A stretch of 64,000 bases of DNA from Erwinia sp. E_sp_B01_1 (GTDB lineage Bacteria; Pseudomonadota; Gammaproteobacteria; Enterobacterales; Enterobacteriaceae): contig NZ_CP142208.1 in the NCBI RefSeq assembly GCF_036865545.1, positions 3,968,001-4,032,000 on the forward strand, written 5' to 3'. The position numbers and the translations under genes were made by a program. The notes beneath the pieces are model-generated. The model was not told the origin of the DNA and did no database searches. It saw nothing but the letters and a program-made list of their open reading frames with translations. Below, piece after piece: positions 47,013 through 56,910 of the stretch; within the stretch, counting starts at the first letter, position 1, and every line of letters begins with the position of its first letter.

Positions 47013-50000
47013 TTACCAGCTGTAATTCACCCCCACGTTGGTCTGCCATGGCCTTTCAGCGTCATGGCCTTTGGTGTAATCAAAGGCTACGTAGCCGCCA
47101 AGGTTTTCAAACAGTTTAACCTCAGTCCCTACACCTATCTGGACAGCAGCCCCGTCGATGCTGTTATTCAGCGTCACGTTGTTGACCCGGGTTTTGTTGT
47201 TGTCAGCAAATTCGTTGATCCCTGCCAGATGGACATAAGGCTTCACGTAGCCGGCGTTAATATCCAGCGTAAGCCCCAGATCAACACCCAATTCACCCTG
47301 CATAGATTTGTAGTCATTACCGTTAACGACCATGCCGTTGCTCAGGGTGTAATCAGCGCCATCAAATGCACGAGCGGTAGCTTTGACATAAGGTTCAGCA
47401 AAGAATCCCTGTTGTTCCCAGGTGTAGCCCACCTTCATACCCAGACCATATCCATTGCCGGAGACTTCAGCGTGGCCTTTGCCCCCATCCAGCATGTGAA
47501 CAGAAGCACTGTTGCTGAAGTGGTCAAATTGCCCCTGGGTATCAACGAACACGCCGTTATTGAAACGTCGTGACAGGTAGAACTGCGCACCGTAGCTGTC
47601 CAGATCGCCGCTGCTGTTCATCACGCTGAGATTTGAACGTGCAGAACTAAAGGCAAGACCCGCCAGCCAGCTACCGCTTTTGGCGCTGTCGAAACGACTG
47701 TCAACACCCAGCATTACGCCCTGCGTTTTCAGATCATACTCTGCACCCTCGCTGACACGATTTTCGTTTTTACCCCCGAAGTATGAAATCCACACGCCAC
47801 CATCATCTTTAGATGAACGGGAGGCGTTCAGATGTTTTGCCAGAGCGTCCGATTCCTGCGTGGCAATATTTGCCTGGGCTGCTGGCAGGCTTAAGGCAAC
47901 TGCTGCGGAGTTAGAAAGATGGCCATTACGCTTGAAGTAAACGTTACGTTCGCCATGCTGCGTATCGTCATACTCATCAGACACAATGTATTGATAAACG
48001 CCCAGCTCCGTTTTGCCGAAGAACAAGGCGTTGCTGTTGGCATTTTTGTAATTAACAAAGCTGTGGCTTTCTGAATCGACAGAACTGTCGGCCAGGTATC
48101 CCTTTTTCACATAGGGTTCAACACCAGAGTTGGCAATGTTCAGCAGATAATTACCCGCTGACCTGCCTTTCACCTGCAGAGAACCCCAGTTGTAGCTGCC
48201 GCCCAGATCCAGCAGAGGTTCAACCACACTTTTCCCCACGTTGATCTGTGAGGTCAGATAGTTGCCGTTAGCATCTTTGCTCTGGGTCAGGTCGTTATGA
48301 ACCACCACGCGTGCGGTACTGAGTTCCTCATAACGATTTTTATCCCCAAGCGTGGCATTTTCGGCGTTGAGATTGACCAGATTCAACGTGGAGGCAGAGA
48401 GATCAAAATCATGCAGATTACTGACCTTCACTTCTGTCCCGCTGCTTTCTGCCGTGGCTGCCGCATTCCAGACCGCACCGTTTTTCATGGTCAGATCGGG
48501 ATTCCAGGTTATCACCCTAACCCCGCTGTTGTGCGCATGACTTACTGGGTTAACCACCGCAGTGGTGCCAGTGATGCCGCCATTCAGAACGCTGCGATCC
48601 AGGGCCACATCTGTCGGTGTCCAGGCATTGCTGGCGTTAGTCAGCACGGTCTGCTCGAGACTGGCCACGGCATTATTGTAAATCGCCTGGGCTGTCGGGT
48701 GCGCCGTTGGAGAGATATTGCCCAACGATTTTTCATTGGTTACATCGACCAACTGCACTTCAAAACCGTGCACACCAGAAGCGGTGATGTCGCCGTCAAT
48801 CACGCTGTTAGCCACGTTAAGGCTGATGCCATTGTGGCTGCGATCCAGCGCTGAAGCACCGGCTGTGCCAGTGGCGGCAGCCACCGCAACATAGTTGCCG
48901 TTGGTGTCACGTTTCACCGCTACAGTGATAACAGGGGTGTAACCGTCATGCTCAAGAGTGATATTACCTTTCAGGATGGAATTTGAGATATCAGTGCGGA
49001 TTGCATGTCCGCCCAGGGTCAGCGATTTGCCTGCGCCATTCACGCCGCCGGTCAGGGTCGAGTTTGCCAGTGAGACAAACAGACCTGAGCCTGAAATCTG
49101 CAGGGCTGTGGATCTGTTATCTGCAAGCCTGCCGTAAAGAGTCTGGTTGTTATAGGTGTGATCGTCACTACGAACGGCCGCAAGATTCTGCGCCGTAATC
49201 TGGACGTTATCCAGCAGGACATTGGCGGCAGACGGCACCACATTGGTTGACGTGCTGTAGCCGGTCCGATCGTTAGCCACATCAGTCTGCCAGCTCATAC
49301 CGGTGTGAGAAATTGACATGCCCACCGCAAAAGGCACCTCGCTGTAGATTTGCTCTTCATCACCGTTGTTTTCGTTTGCCGGATTGATGATGCTGGCATC
49401 TTCAGTCAGTGTGTTGTTAATAATGCTGTTTTTCACGCTCAGTACATCGCGCGCATGGCCATTCCAGCTGTTCTCATGCAGATTGCCGGTAGCGGTCACG
49501 GCGGCAACCACATCAGTGCGGAAGCTTTTAACTTTGGAATAGAGGGCGGCATCAAGCAGACCCACTTCACCCCCTCTGTCATCAGCGGTACGAATATAGA
49601 TATCTGAATTGCGATCCAGCGCGATCGTGCTGCTGACGGTCAGAGGGATTTTATGATCCAGTTTATCCAGCACATAAGCACCCCCGGCATCTTTCTGATA
49701 TTCAATATTGCCGCTGGCATCACGCTGATAGAAGGTGACCGACTGGTTTTTGGTATAGCGCTGATCCGCTGTTCCCATACGCAATCCCTGTACCACACCG
49801 ACCGGGCGGGAATAGCCAGCCTCAGTCAGGGTAGAGGCGAGTCGTTGACCATGAACGGCGCGCTCATAGTTTTCTTCGATTAAATAATTGGGATCGAAGC
49901 CCAAAGTCGCCGCGTTTCCGTTCAGGTAAGCCAGATAGCCACTGCTCCGTACCAGCGCATCAAATCCGGCGGTACGGGTGTTGATCGTCTCCCAGGACGT

Positions 50001-50330
50001 ACCGCTGACAACCTCGCTGGCCCAGGCCAAATCAGATCCACCAATAAACACAGAGCCGCCACCGCTATACTGCCCCTTCGCATCTTTGCTCAGTGCACTG
50101 ACATCCGGTACAGCAACTGATGCTGCGTTAGCCGTCATCGCTGTTGCGCTTAAGCCAAATAAGACAGATAACGCGACAGCGCTCAGACTGAAGCTGTTTT
50201 TTTCATCACTGCAATTCCTTTTAACATTATAAAGACGCACAGGCTTACTGGAATAAGCCTTCTGTTTTTCTGACAAATAATTGATGAAAATCCTCTCACG
50301 CAGATCAATTAAACCCTGAAGAAACCCCAT
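47013..50330 (-). CDS. Large autotransporter (type V secretion), start frame displaced
   Basis: About 1060 residues from the signal peptide (1105 as the longest open frame). A passenger rich in beta-helix repeats (LxNSxIxGxI-type turns, residues about 280-700) leads to a linker and a C-terminal beta-barrel domain ending VGVNYSW (terminal aromatic). The signal peptide NSFSLSAVALSVLFGLSATAMTANA lies inside the frame, but the ATG with a good ribosome site (AAGGAA, ATG at 50206) is one base out of frame because the following A run is 7 long; 8 A would give MKKNSFSLS. The open frame upstream to 50330 has no signal-like start. Confidence 0.85.
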   Translation of the reverse strand: MGFLQGLIDLRERIFINYLSEKQKAYSSKPVRLYNVKRNCSDEKNSFSLSAVALSVLFGLSATAMTANAASVAVPDVSALSKDAKGQYSGGGSVFIGGSDLAWASEVVSGTSWETINTRTAGFDALVRSSGYLAYLNGNAATLGFDPNYLIEENYERAVHGQRLASTLTEAGYSRPVGVVQGLRMGTADQRYTKNQSVTFYQRDASGNIEYQKDAGGAYVLDKLDHKIPLTVSSTIALDRNSDIYIRTADDRGGEVGLLDAALYSKVKSFRTDVVAAVTATGNLHENSWNGHARDVLSVKNSIINNTLTEDASIINPANENNGDEEQIYSEVPFAVGMSISHTGMSWQTDVANDRTGYSTSTNVVPSAANVLLDNVQITAQNLAAVRSDDHTYNNQTLYGRLADNRSTALQISGSGLFVSLANSTLTGGVNGAGKSLTLGGHAIRTDISNSILKGNITLEHDGYTPVITVAVKRDTNGNYVAVAAATGTAGASALDRSHNGISLNVANSVIDGDITASGVHGFEVQLVDVTNEKSLGNISPTAHPTAQAIYNNAVASLEQTVLTNASNAWTPTDVALDRSVLNGGITGTTAVVNPVSHAHNSGVRVITWNPDLTMKNGAVWNAAATAESSGTEVKVSNLHDFDLSASTLNLVNLNAENATLGDKNRYEELSTARVVVHNDLTQSKDANGNYLTSQINVGKSVVEPLLDLGGSYNWGSLQVKGRSAGNYLLNIANSGVEPYVKKGYLADSSVDSESHSFVNYKNANSNALFFGKTELGVYQYIVSDEYDDTQHGERNVYFKRNGHLSNSAAVALSLPAAQANIATQESDALAKHLNASRSSKDDGGVWISYFGGKNENRVSEGAEYDLKTQGVMLGVDSRFDSAKSGSWLAGLAFSSARSNLSVMNSSGDLDSYGAQFYLSRRFNNGVFVDTQGQFDHFSNSASVHMLDGGKGHAEVSGNGYGLGMKVGYTWEQQGFFAEPYVKATARAFDGADYTLSNGMVVNGNDYKSMQGELGVDLGLTLDINAGYVKPYVHLAGINEFADNNKTRVNNVTLNNSIDGAAVQIGVGTEVKLFENLGGYVAFDYTKGHDAERPWQTNVGVNYSW

Positions 50331-51206
50331 GATATAACGGCCTGTTGAGGAACAACGCTTAATATGGCCTTTTTATATTTACGCAAGAAAAACACAATCG
50401 AGGTAAATATCGGGGCGAGTATGTGAATTGCAGACAAAAGCTGTAAAACAAATATTTTTTATTGCAACGATCAATCCATTTGATCATAACAAGCGGTTAA
50501 CTCAATAAAAAAATAAGTCAGATCATTAATTAATCTGATGAAAGTAAGGGGCTATCGGCAAGATTGAGAGATCACAAGGCACGTCACGGAAAGATACCAT
50601 CCGATTACCCTCTGTTTTTAAAGTGTATTTTTATAAAAAAACCGGTCTGATTAAACTTTCGCAAAAAGGTAAGATTTATTAAATCTCTATCAGATCATTC
50701 CTGTATTAGTACACAAGGAGAAAATTTTTTTTACAGCATGATTTTCGGAAATAAAATTACAACCATCGTTCAGCAGATGAAATTGAGCCTTGCTACCTGA
50801 GTTTATTTAAATTCACCAGAATTTAAGTTGTTATTAATTTCCAGTAACACTGACAGATTAATCTACAGACGAAAAAACTCTCTTTAAGATATTAGTCAGT
50901 GGGACTGCTATTTCATTTTTTATCAGTTACAACAACTCTGTTGTTATTATGGCAGAGGATGGCGCCCTAACATCATCAGGTGAAAGAGTTCAGACAGGGA
51001 ATGTTACGAGGAGGGAGATAAATTTAATTTACAGGATGTGACACGGGTTCTGAATTCAACGGCCAGTGAGCGGTATTAGTGATTCTCCGCTCACCAGGCA
51101 TTCATGAGAAGTTAAGCAGGTCTGTACTGAAAAGGCTCAGGACTCAGACCCTTTTTCCGGTTGAATAGCTGTCGCAGACTCACGGGCATTCCTTCGCAGG
51201 GCGATC
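50331..51206. other. 876-bp non-coding region upstream of the autotransporter
   Basis: AT-rich with many short A and T runs and no credible gene on either strand. It should hold the autotransporter promoter and the end of the ABC operon to the right. An inverted repeat TCAGAT/ATCTGA at 50519-50539 brackets CATTAATTA and could be an operator. Its size and AT content are unusual for this window and would suit silencing by H-NS, as common for acquired surface proteins. Confidence 0.5.
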
Positions 51207-51944
51207 TCAGTGCTGGCGTAAATCGCTCAGGAAACGTTTAGCCCGCTCATGCTGAGGATTGCTGAAAAAGCGTTCCGGGCTGGCTTTTTCAAGTATCTGC
51301 CCCTGATCCATAAACCAGATGGTATCGGCAACTTCGCGGGCAAAGTTCATCTCGTGGGTGACACACATCATGGTCATTCCCTCCTGCGCCAGCCCGCGCA
51401 TCACGTTCAGCACTTCCCCTACCATCTCGGGATCCAGCGCCGAGGTCGGCTCATCAAACAGCATCACCGGGGGCTTCATTGCCAGGGCACGGGCTATGGC
51501 CACTCGCTGCTGCTGGCCGCCAGAAAGCTGCGCAGGATAAGCATCGGCCTTGTGCGACAGCCCCACCCTTTCCAGCAATTCACCGGCATGGATTTTGGCT
51601 TCAGCGCGCCTGACGCCCAACACTTTCATTGGGGACATCATTATATTTTCCAGCACCGAAACATGCGGGAACAGATTGAAGTTCTGAAATACAAAACCAA
51701 TCCGCGTACGCAATTGATTCAGACGGGTGCTGGTGCCGTGAATGTCGGTTCCATCAAACAGGATCTGCCCCTGCTCTATCGGTTCAAGGCGATTTACCGT
51801 ACGGATCAACGTCGATTTTCCTGAGCCGGAAGGGCCACAAACCACCACCACTTCGCCGCTTTGAATTTCAGCGCTCAGGTCGGTCAGCGCCTGGTATTCG
51901 CCGTACCACTTGTTAACCTGATTGAACAATATCATCGGTCTCAT
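51207..51944 (-). CDS. Amino acid ABC transporter, ATP-binding protein
   Basis: 245 residues of the polar amino acid (GlnQ) type. Walker [10 protein letters not shown], signature [16 protein letters not shown], Walker [14 protein letters not shown] and CVTHEMNFA are intact. ATG 51944 has AGGA upstream. It is last in an operon with two permeases, 11 bp apart, in the 5-oxoproline locus; its binding protein is probably the one at 59952. Confidence 0.92.
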   Translation of the reverse strand: MRPMILFNQVNKWYGEYQALTDLSAEIQSGEVVVVCGPSGSGKSTLIRTVNRLEPIEQGQILFDGTDIHGTSTRLNQLRTRIGFVFQNFNLFPHVSVLENIMMSPMKVLGVRRAEAKIHAGELLERVGLSHKADAYPAQLSGGQQQRVAIARALAMKPPVMLFDEPTSALDPEMVGEVLNVMRGLAQEGMTMMCVTHEMNFAREVADTIWFMDQGQILEKASPERFFSNPQHERAKRFLSDLRQH

Positions 51945-51955
51945 CCTGGTTCCTT

Positions 51956-52699
51956 TTATGACTGAGTCTTGGTCAGCAACATGGCCTGCGCGGCCTCGGG
52001 TGTGGCATTGCGTCGCTTAAGGGCAATCCGCAGTTCGAGCCTGTTGGCCAGCCAGGTCAGACTGAAACAGATCAGGTAATAACTGATGGCAACGATAGCG
52101 AAGACCTGGAAAGGTTTGGTCAGCAATTGATTGTTGACCTGATTAGCAGCATAGGTCAGCTCCGGCACGTTAATCACATAGCCCAGCGTGCTGTCTTTGA
52201 TGATCGATACCAACTGGCTCACCAGACTGGGCAGCGCGTTGTACAAAGCCTGGGGCAAAATCACCAGGCGGAGGGTTTTGAAATAGCTCATCCCTAACGC
52301 CCTTGAGGCTTCATATTGTCCGCCAGGCAGCGCCTGGATCCCGCCGCGCACAATTTCCGCAATATAGGCGCTTTCATAGATGACAAGCGTACAGAGCATA
52401 GTGGCGAAGCCGCTGATGTTGTGGCCGATCAACAAGGGAACGCAGAAGTAGGTCCAGAAGACCACCATCAGCAGCGGGATGCCGCGCAGAACATAGACCC
52501 AACAGGCAGCAGGCCAGCTTACCCAGCGCCAGGGGGAAATGCGTGCCAGCCCCAGTAATACGCCCAGGGGAAAGGCCAACAGTACGGCAAGCAGTGAGAT
52601 CAGCAGGGTACAGAGAATGCCGCCCAGTGGCCCGTTGGGATATTGCCCCATCAGGAGCAGCATCCCGTTATCCTGCAGGATGGTGAAGAGGTCAGACAT
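51956..52699 (-). CDS. Amino acid ABC transporter, permease
   Basis: 247 residues with several membrane helices and the EAA loop [25 protein letters not shown]. It starts 4 bp after the stop of the other permease (52704), and the ATPase gene follows by 11 bp. Confidence 0.92.
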   Translation of the reverse strand: MSDLFTILQDNGMLLLMGQYPNGPLGGILCTLLISLLAVLLAFPLGVLLGLARISPWRWVSWPAACWVYVLRGIPLLMVVFWTYFCVPLLIGHNISGFATMLCTLVIYESAYIAEIVRGGIQALPGGQYEASRALGMSYFKTLRLVILPQALYNALPSLVSQLVSIIKDSTLGYVINVPELTYAANQVNNQLLTKPFQVFAIVAISYYLICFSLTWLANRLELRIALKRRNATPEAAQAMLLTKTQS

Positions 52700-52703
52700 C
52701 AGA

Positions 52704-53399
52704 TTACCTCGCGTAAGCCCGCTGGAAGCGACGAGCCAGTAAAGCCCCGCCCGCCATCAACATTAAGGAGAAGAACAGATAGCCAATGGATGCCACCAGA
52801 TAAGACTCAAAGGTACGGAATGTCTGGTTTTCAATATCACGGGTCACGTAGGTCAGTTCGCTTACGCCAATGACCATCGCCAGGCTGGTATTTTTGAACA
52901 GCAGCACAGTGTGGTTAAGCAGCGAGGGTAAAGCATTGCGAATCCCCTGCGGCAGGATAACCGAGTGCATTGATCGCAGGTAACTCATGCCCAAAGCGCG
53001 GGATGCCTCGTTTTGTCCATCCGGAATGGCCCGCAGCCCACTGCGGATATCCTCAGAAAAATAGGCTGCCTGACAAAGACCCAGCGCAAACATTGAGAAG
53101 AGAAACTCCGCGTTATAGTCATTGATCGCCATCTGTACCGATTCCGGCAGCAGCGTGGGGATGGCGAAGTACCACATCATCAGCTGGATCAACGTGGGGA
53201 CGTTGCGATGGTAAGAGACATAAGCCGCGACCAGAAATACCGGCAATCGTTTCTGACTTAAACGTACCACTACCAGCAGCAGAGCAATGCACATCGCCAG
53301 CAGCCAGGATCCCAGTGCAAGCTTCAGGGTAACTACCGTACCGTCGACGATCATCTGCCCAAACTGGCCGGTCATGACGGCACTGAAATCAAGTGTCAT
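52704..53399 (-). CDS. Amino acid ABC transporter, permease
   Basis: 231 residues, polytopic, with EAA loop [25 protein letters not shown] near identical to that of the neighbour. Pairs with the permease at 51956-52699. 30 bp separates it from the SDR gene upstream. Confidence 0.92.
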   Translation of the reverse strand: MTLDFSAVMTGQFGQMIVDGTVVTLKLALGSWLLAMCIALLLVVVRLSQKRLPVFLVAAYVSYHRNVPTLIQLMMWYFAIPTLLPESVQMAINDYNAEFLFSMFALGLCQAAYFSEDIRSGLRAIPDGQNEASRALGMSYLRSMHSVILPQGIRNALPSLLNHTVLLFKNTSLAMVIGVSELTYVTRDIENQTFRTFESYLVASIGYLFFSLMLMAGGALLARRFQRAYAR

Positions 53400-53429
53400 C
53401 CTCTGTTCACCCCTCTCTGTTCAGGCTGA

Positions 53430-54182
53430 TTAGTCGGTACGGTCGCCTGGACGCATAGTGGAGAGCCCCCCAGGTACCTGTAATGTCGGGGTGATTTCGA
53501 TATTGCCGATATTGACCGCTACCGGTGCTGAGAGCGCGAAGGCCACGCAGTCGGCAATATCTTTCGCCTGAGGCAGCTCAAAGCCATCAATAAAACGGCG
53601 GCGTGCCTCTTCCTGATCGCCCATCACGTTGCCGAAGATATCTGTAGCCACACGGCCAGGACAAATCTCGGTGATGCGCACCCTCTTGCCATAGCAGTCC
53701 ACACGCAGCTGACGTGACAAAGCATGCACTCCGGCTTTGGTGGCGTGGTAGATCGAATTTCCGTTGAAGTTATAAATAGCGGCGATGGAGGTGATGTTGA
53801 TGACATGGCCCCGGTCACGTTTCATCATGCCGGGTACCACCAGACGGCAGAGATGAAGCACGGCGCGCAGGTTTACGTCTACCTGGGTATCAATCGCTTC
53901 TTCGTCAGCATCCAGAATTGAACCGGGACGGGAGACGCCCGCATTGTTGACCAGAATATCCACCTCAAGCTCCCGACAGAGACGGGTGATGGCATCCAGA
54001 TCGCCCACATCTATGGCATGAGGAATGCAACCCGTGCGGGCAGCCAGAGTACTGAGTTGCTCTTCACGACGGGCAACGGCGTGCACCGTAATTCCTTCCT
54101 GGCAGAGGCGCTCGACAATGGCTTCACCCATACCTGCGGAAGCTCCGGTGACCAGCGCGGTCTTGTAATCTGAAAATGGCAT
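53430..54182 (-). CDS. Short-chain dehydrogenase/reductase
   Basis: 250 residues. Classical SDR motifs are TGASAGMGEA (nucleotide), NNAGVSRPG, catalytic Ser in ITSIAAIYNF and YHATK (Tyr-x3-Lys). The substrate is not apparent; YdfG-type hydroxy-amino acid dehydrogenases have a similar look, which would suit an amino-acid locus. It leads the operon with the ABC permeases and ATPase and starts 130 bp below pxpA. A GGTATAAG motif lies in that gap at 54265. Confidence 0.85.
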   Translation of the reverse strand: MPFSDYKTALVTGASAGMGEAIVERLCQEGITVHAVARREEQLSTLAARTGCIPHAIDVGDLDAITRLCRELEVDILVNNAGVSRPGSILDADEEAIDTQVDVNLRAVLHLCRLVVPGMMKRDRGHVINITSIAAIYNFNGNSIYHATKAGVHALSRQLRVDCYGKRVRITEICPGRVATDIFGNVMGDQEEARRRFIDGFELPQAKDIADCVAFALSAPVAVNIGNIEITPTLQVPGGLSTMRPGDRTD

Positions 54183-54311
54183 TTCGCTTCTCCTGTAAGC
54201 ACCGGCACAACGATTTTTGCCGGGTTCAATCTCTGAAAGTGACTCTATCCAGTAATCCTCACCCGGTATAAGACATAAACAGTGTGAGGCAATAAGGGGG
54301 ACTTATAACGC

Positions 54312-55091
54312 TCAGTTTTGCTGACGTAACTGCTTTGCGGGCGGCAGCAAAGCGATCTGCAGCTCTGCAAGGATTTCTCGCAGGGTATGAACCATTTCTA
54401 TCGATTCGGGGGTATCGCCATGAACAAGAATCGAGCTGGCCTCAACTCTCAGAGCAACGCCATCGATACTCTGTACGGTGCCTTTCGTCAGAAGCTGACG
54501 AACACGGCTGCGAACCTGCTCTTTATCGTGAATGACCGCGCCGGGTTTGCTGCGGCTGACCAGTAAACCATTGCTCTCGTAGGCGCGATCGGCCAGAAAA
54601 GTACAGATAACCGGTAATTCCAACTGGCGTGCCATGCGCTCTACGGCGGTGCCCGGCATAGTGCTGATGATCATCGTGGGATCAAAAACCTTAACGGCAC
54701 GAAGTAAAACCAGTGCCAGCTCTTCATCCTCAGAAACCATATTGCCCAGCGCGCCATGAAAGCTCATGTGTGTCAGAGGATAGTGAGCTGCCGCCGCGAA
54801 AGCAGATAAGGCCCCCAACTGATAGGTGACATAGTTTGCCATCACCTCAGGGTCGATTTGCATCCGGCGGCGGCCGAATCCCAGCAGGTCAGGAAAACCT
54901 ACGTGCGCCCCCAAATCCACCCCGTGTTGTTTAGCCAGCGCTACCGTGCGCGCCATAATTACGGCATCCCCGGCATGGAAACCACAGGCCACATTGGCCG
55001 AAGTGATTAACGGCATCAGCGTGGCGTCGTCGGCAATCTCATAGTCACCAAAGCCTTCGCCAATATCCGCATTGAGATCGATGCACTTCAT
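54312..55091 (-). CDS. pxpA: 5-oxoprolinase subunit A (LamB/YcsF family)
   Basis: 259 residues. The start MKCIDLNADIGEGFGDY and NVACGFHAGDAVIM, GAHVGFPDLLGFGRR and VRPHGALGN-like MSFHGALGNM segments are diagnostic of PxpA/YcsF. With PxpB and PxpC it hydrolyses 5-oxo-L-proline to glutamate using ATP. It overlaps the AccB-like stop by 4 bp (ATGA). PxpB and PxpC lie 3-5 kb away in a separate unit, unlike the usual pxpBCA order. Confidence 0.93.
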   Translation of the reverse strand: MKCIDLNADIGEGFGDYEIADDATLMPLITSANVACGFHAGDAVIMARTVALAKQHGVDLGAHVGFPDLLGFGRRRMQIDPEVMANYVTYQLGALSAFAAAAHYPLTHMSFHGALGNMVSEDEELALVLLRAVKVFDPTMIISTMPGTAVERMARQLELPVICTFLADRAYESNGLLVSRSKPGAVIHDKEQVRSRVRQLLTKGTVQSIDGVALRVEASSILVHGDTPESIEMVHTLREILAELQIALLPPAKQLRQQN

Positions 55092-55525
55092 GCTGCTGCC
55101 TCCTGAGCTTCCAGGGTGAAAATCCCGGCGCCAAACTCTACCCTGTCGCCCTGCTCTGCAATAACGCCAACAACGCCCTCACCGGGGCTTCTTAAAGGCA
55201 GATAAAGCAGTCCCACCTTCAGTAATCCCAGCAGGGTGTTTTTCCGGACAAAGAGGCCGGGTCTGGTAAAGGGTTGGTCGCTGAGCGGATGTTGTAGCAG
55301 CACGATGCCCGGCATTGGCGCGCACAACGTTTCCCTGGTTGCTGGTGCAGCAACGGGCAAATCCCCACTTTCAAAAGGCTGGAATAAGGGTGCCGGAGGC
55401 AGCGCGGCATATTTCATATGCACGCGGTAGTTACCGCCGCTGATTTCAATACTGCTGAGGCCCGACGCCCACATTTTCTGCGCAATCTGACGTAAATCCC
55501 GAAGTGCTGGTGCTCTGTTTTCCAT
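55088..55525 (-). CDS. AccB-like carrier-domain protein lacking the biotin lysine
   Basis: 145 residues. The layout is that of AccB: an N-terminal helix-hinge part, a linker rich in Pro and Ala (about 40-65), then a biotinyl-like barrel with APMPGIVLL and RVEFGAGIFTLE. Where AccB has the hairpin EAMKM this protein reads LLKVGLLYLPL, so the modified Lys is lost. No accC is nearby. It is therefore probably not a working biotin carrier; it may serve as a scaffold with the Pxp enzymes, whose PxpC is itself of the 'biotin-dependent carboxyltransferase' fold. 4-bp overlap with pxpA. Confidence 0.7.
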   Translation of the reverse strand: MENRAPALRDLRQIAQKMWASGLSSIEISGGNYRVHMKYAALPPAPLFQPFESGDLPVAAPATRETLCAPMPGIVLLQHPLSDQPFTRPGLFVRKNTLLGLLKVGLLYLPLRSPGEGVVGVIAEQGDRVEFGAGIFTLEAQEAAA

Positions 55526-55613
55526 ATCTGTCCCGCCGGAAAGAGTGACTAAACGGTGGGATAACTTTACCTGGCCTTTTTCATGCCTGGTAAGAGCATT
55601 TGGCTTTGCGGTA

Positions 55614-55628
55614 ATAAGCGAGGCTTAT
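55614..55628. promoter_or_regulatory. Nac-type site upstream of the accB-like/pxpA operon
   Basis: ATAAGCGAGGCTTAT is a palindrome with arms ATAAG/CTTAT (ATA-N9-TAT, the Nac form as I recall it). It overlaps the end of the nac-like gene and lies 89 bp upstream of the AccB-like start. Confidence 0.5.
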
Positions 55629-56551
55629 CACCCCACCAGCGTGAGCGGACGATTATCCTGAGTGCGGTTGGCCATCAGCGAAAGCAGGATCCCTTTCACG
55701 GCTTCGGCAGGCTGGGACAGCGGCAGGTGATCGGACATGCAAAACGACAGGGAGGCCTGAATATCCGGATCCTCAATCTTCGCCATCCATGAATCCGATG
55801 CCTGCAGCATGGCCCGTGCCGCTGATTCCGGCATCACGGTGCAACCCAGGCCCGCAGCCAGCGCGGCATTCAGCGTTGTCTGCGATTCGATTTCACATTT
55901 CACCCGGTAAGCCAGCCCCTCATGGATGAAAGCCTCATCAATCACTTTGCGCATGATGTTATAGATACGGGGCAGGAAGAGATCGTACTTAGCTACCTCC
56001 ACGAGGCGGACGGATTTGCCCGGTCTGCCCAGACTGTGAGGGCAGACAAAATAGAGATCCTCCTTGATCAACGGCATAAAACGCAGGCCGTGGATCTCAC
56101 GATTGCCATAGATGACGGCCATATCCATCCGGCCATTCATAATCAGCTCGCTAAGCGTGGTACCAAAGTTCTCATTGAAATAGAGGACGATGCCGGGGTA
56201 CTGTCGGTGCACTTCTTCCATCAGCGGTAATGCCAGCTGCTGAGCGGCCGTTCCCGGTGCCAGCCCCACCGACACGCTGCCGGAGAGGGCCAGGCCGGAG
56301 CCATCTATGGCGCTTTGCGCTTGCTCGCACTGACGGAGGATCGTCTGAGCGTGAACATAGAGCGTCTTGCCTGCTTCCGTTGGCGTGACCCCGCGTTTAG
56401 TGCGGATCAACAACTGCTGATTCACTTCCCCTTCCAGCGTTGCCAGTTGCTGACTCAGTGCTGGTTGAGCGATGTGCAAAATATCTGCGGCCTGGGTCAG
56501 GCTTCCCACATCGACAATTTTAATGAAGTACTTCAGCCGGCGGAGATTCAT
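55628..56551 (-). CDS. LysR regulator, Nac-like (nitrogen assimilation control)
   Basis: 307 residues. The N-terminus MNLRRLKYFIKIVDVGSLTQ, then AQPALSQQLATLEGEVNQQ and RTKRGVTPTEAGK are strikingly close to enterobacterial Nac. GAGGA lies before ATG 56551. Nac is made under nitrogen limitation and activates use of poor nitrogen sources; here it sits at the head of genes for 5-oxoproline use, a good fit. Whether it is Nac itself or a paralogue needs a search for nac elsewhere. The C-terminal domain is more divergent. Confidence 0.8.
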   Translation of the reverse strand: MNLRRLKYFIKIVDVGSLTQAADILHIAQPALSQQLATLEGEVNQQLLIRTKRGVTPTEAGKTLYVHAQTILRQCEQAQSAIDGSGLALSGSVSVGLAPGTAAQQLALPLMEEVHRQYPGIVLYFNENFGTTLSELIMNGRMDMAVIYGNREIHGLRFMPLIKEDLYFVCPHSLGRPGKSVRLVEVAKYDLFLPRIYNIMRKVIDEAFIHEGLAYRVKCEIESQTTLNAALAAGLGCTVMPESAARAMLQASDSWMAKIEDPDIQASLSFCMSDHLPLSQPAEAVKGILLSLMANRTQDNRPLTLVG

Positions 56552-56910
56552 AGCCACGTCCTCAAAACACTTAACATAGGCTGGTATAAGCAAAATTAAT
56601 GCCAGACATACCCATATGCCGCCAGCGCTGTCATTCAGCCATCAGGGTTGCCACAAAGAGAATCCGGCAGCGGCAAGGCTGACAGGCTTGCGCACCTCTT
56701 TGGTGCAAGTTTCCTCCTGCCGGGCATCTTTCCTTCTCAGCTATCGTTTTGTGTTATGTCATCAAAACAAAGCGCTATTGGCCCGCCCGCCCCTTTCGTT
56801 ATTACCCTTCTGTATTGCACCACGCTCTCTGCCTGACAGTTACCCGGGCTGCTAACCGGTCAGAACCCGGTGGCGGCAGACATTGCCCTGAAATCTGGAA
56901 CCCCAGTACC

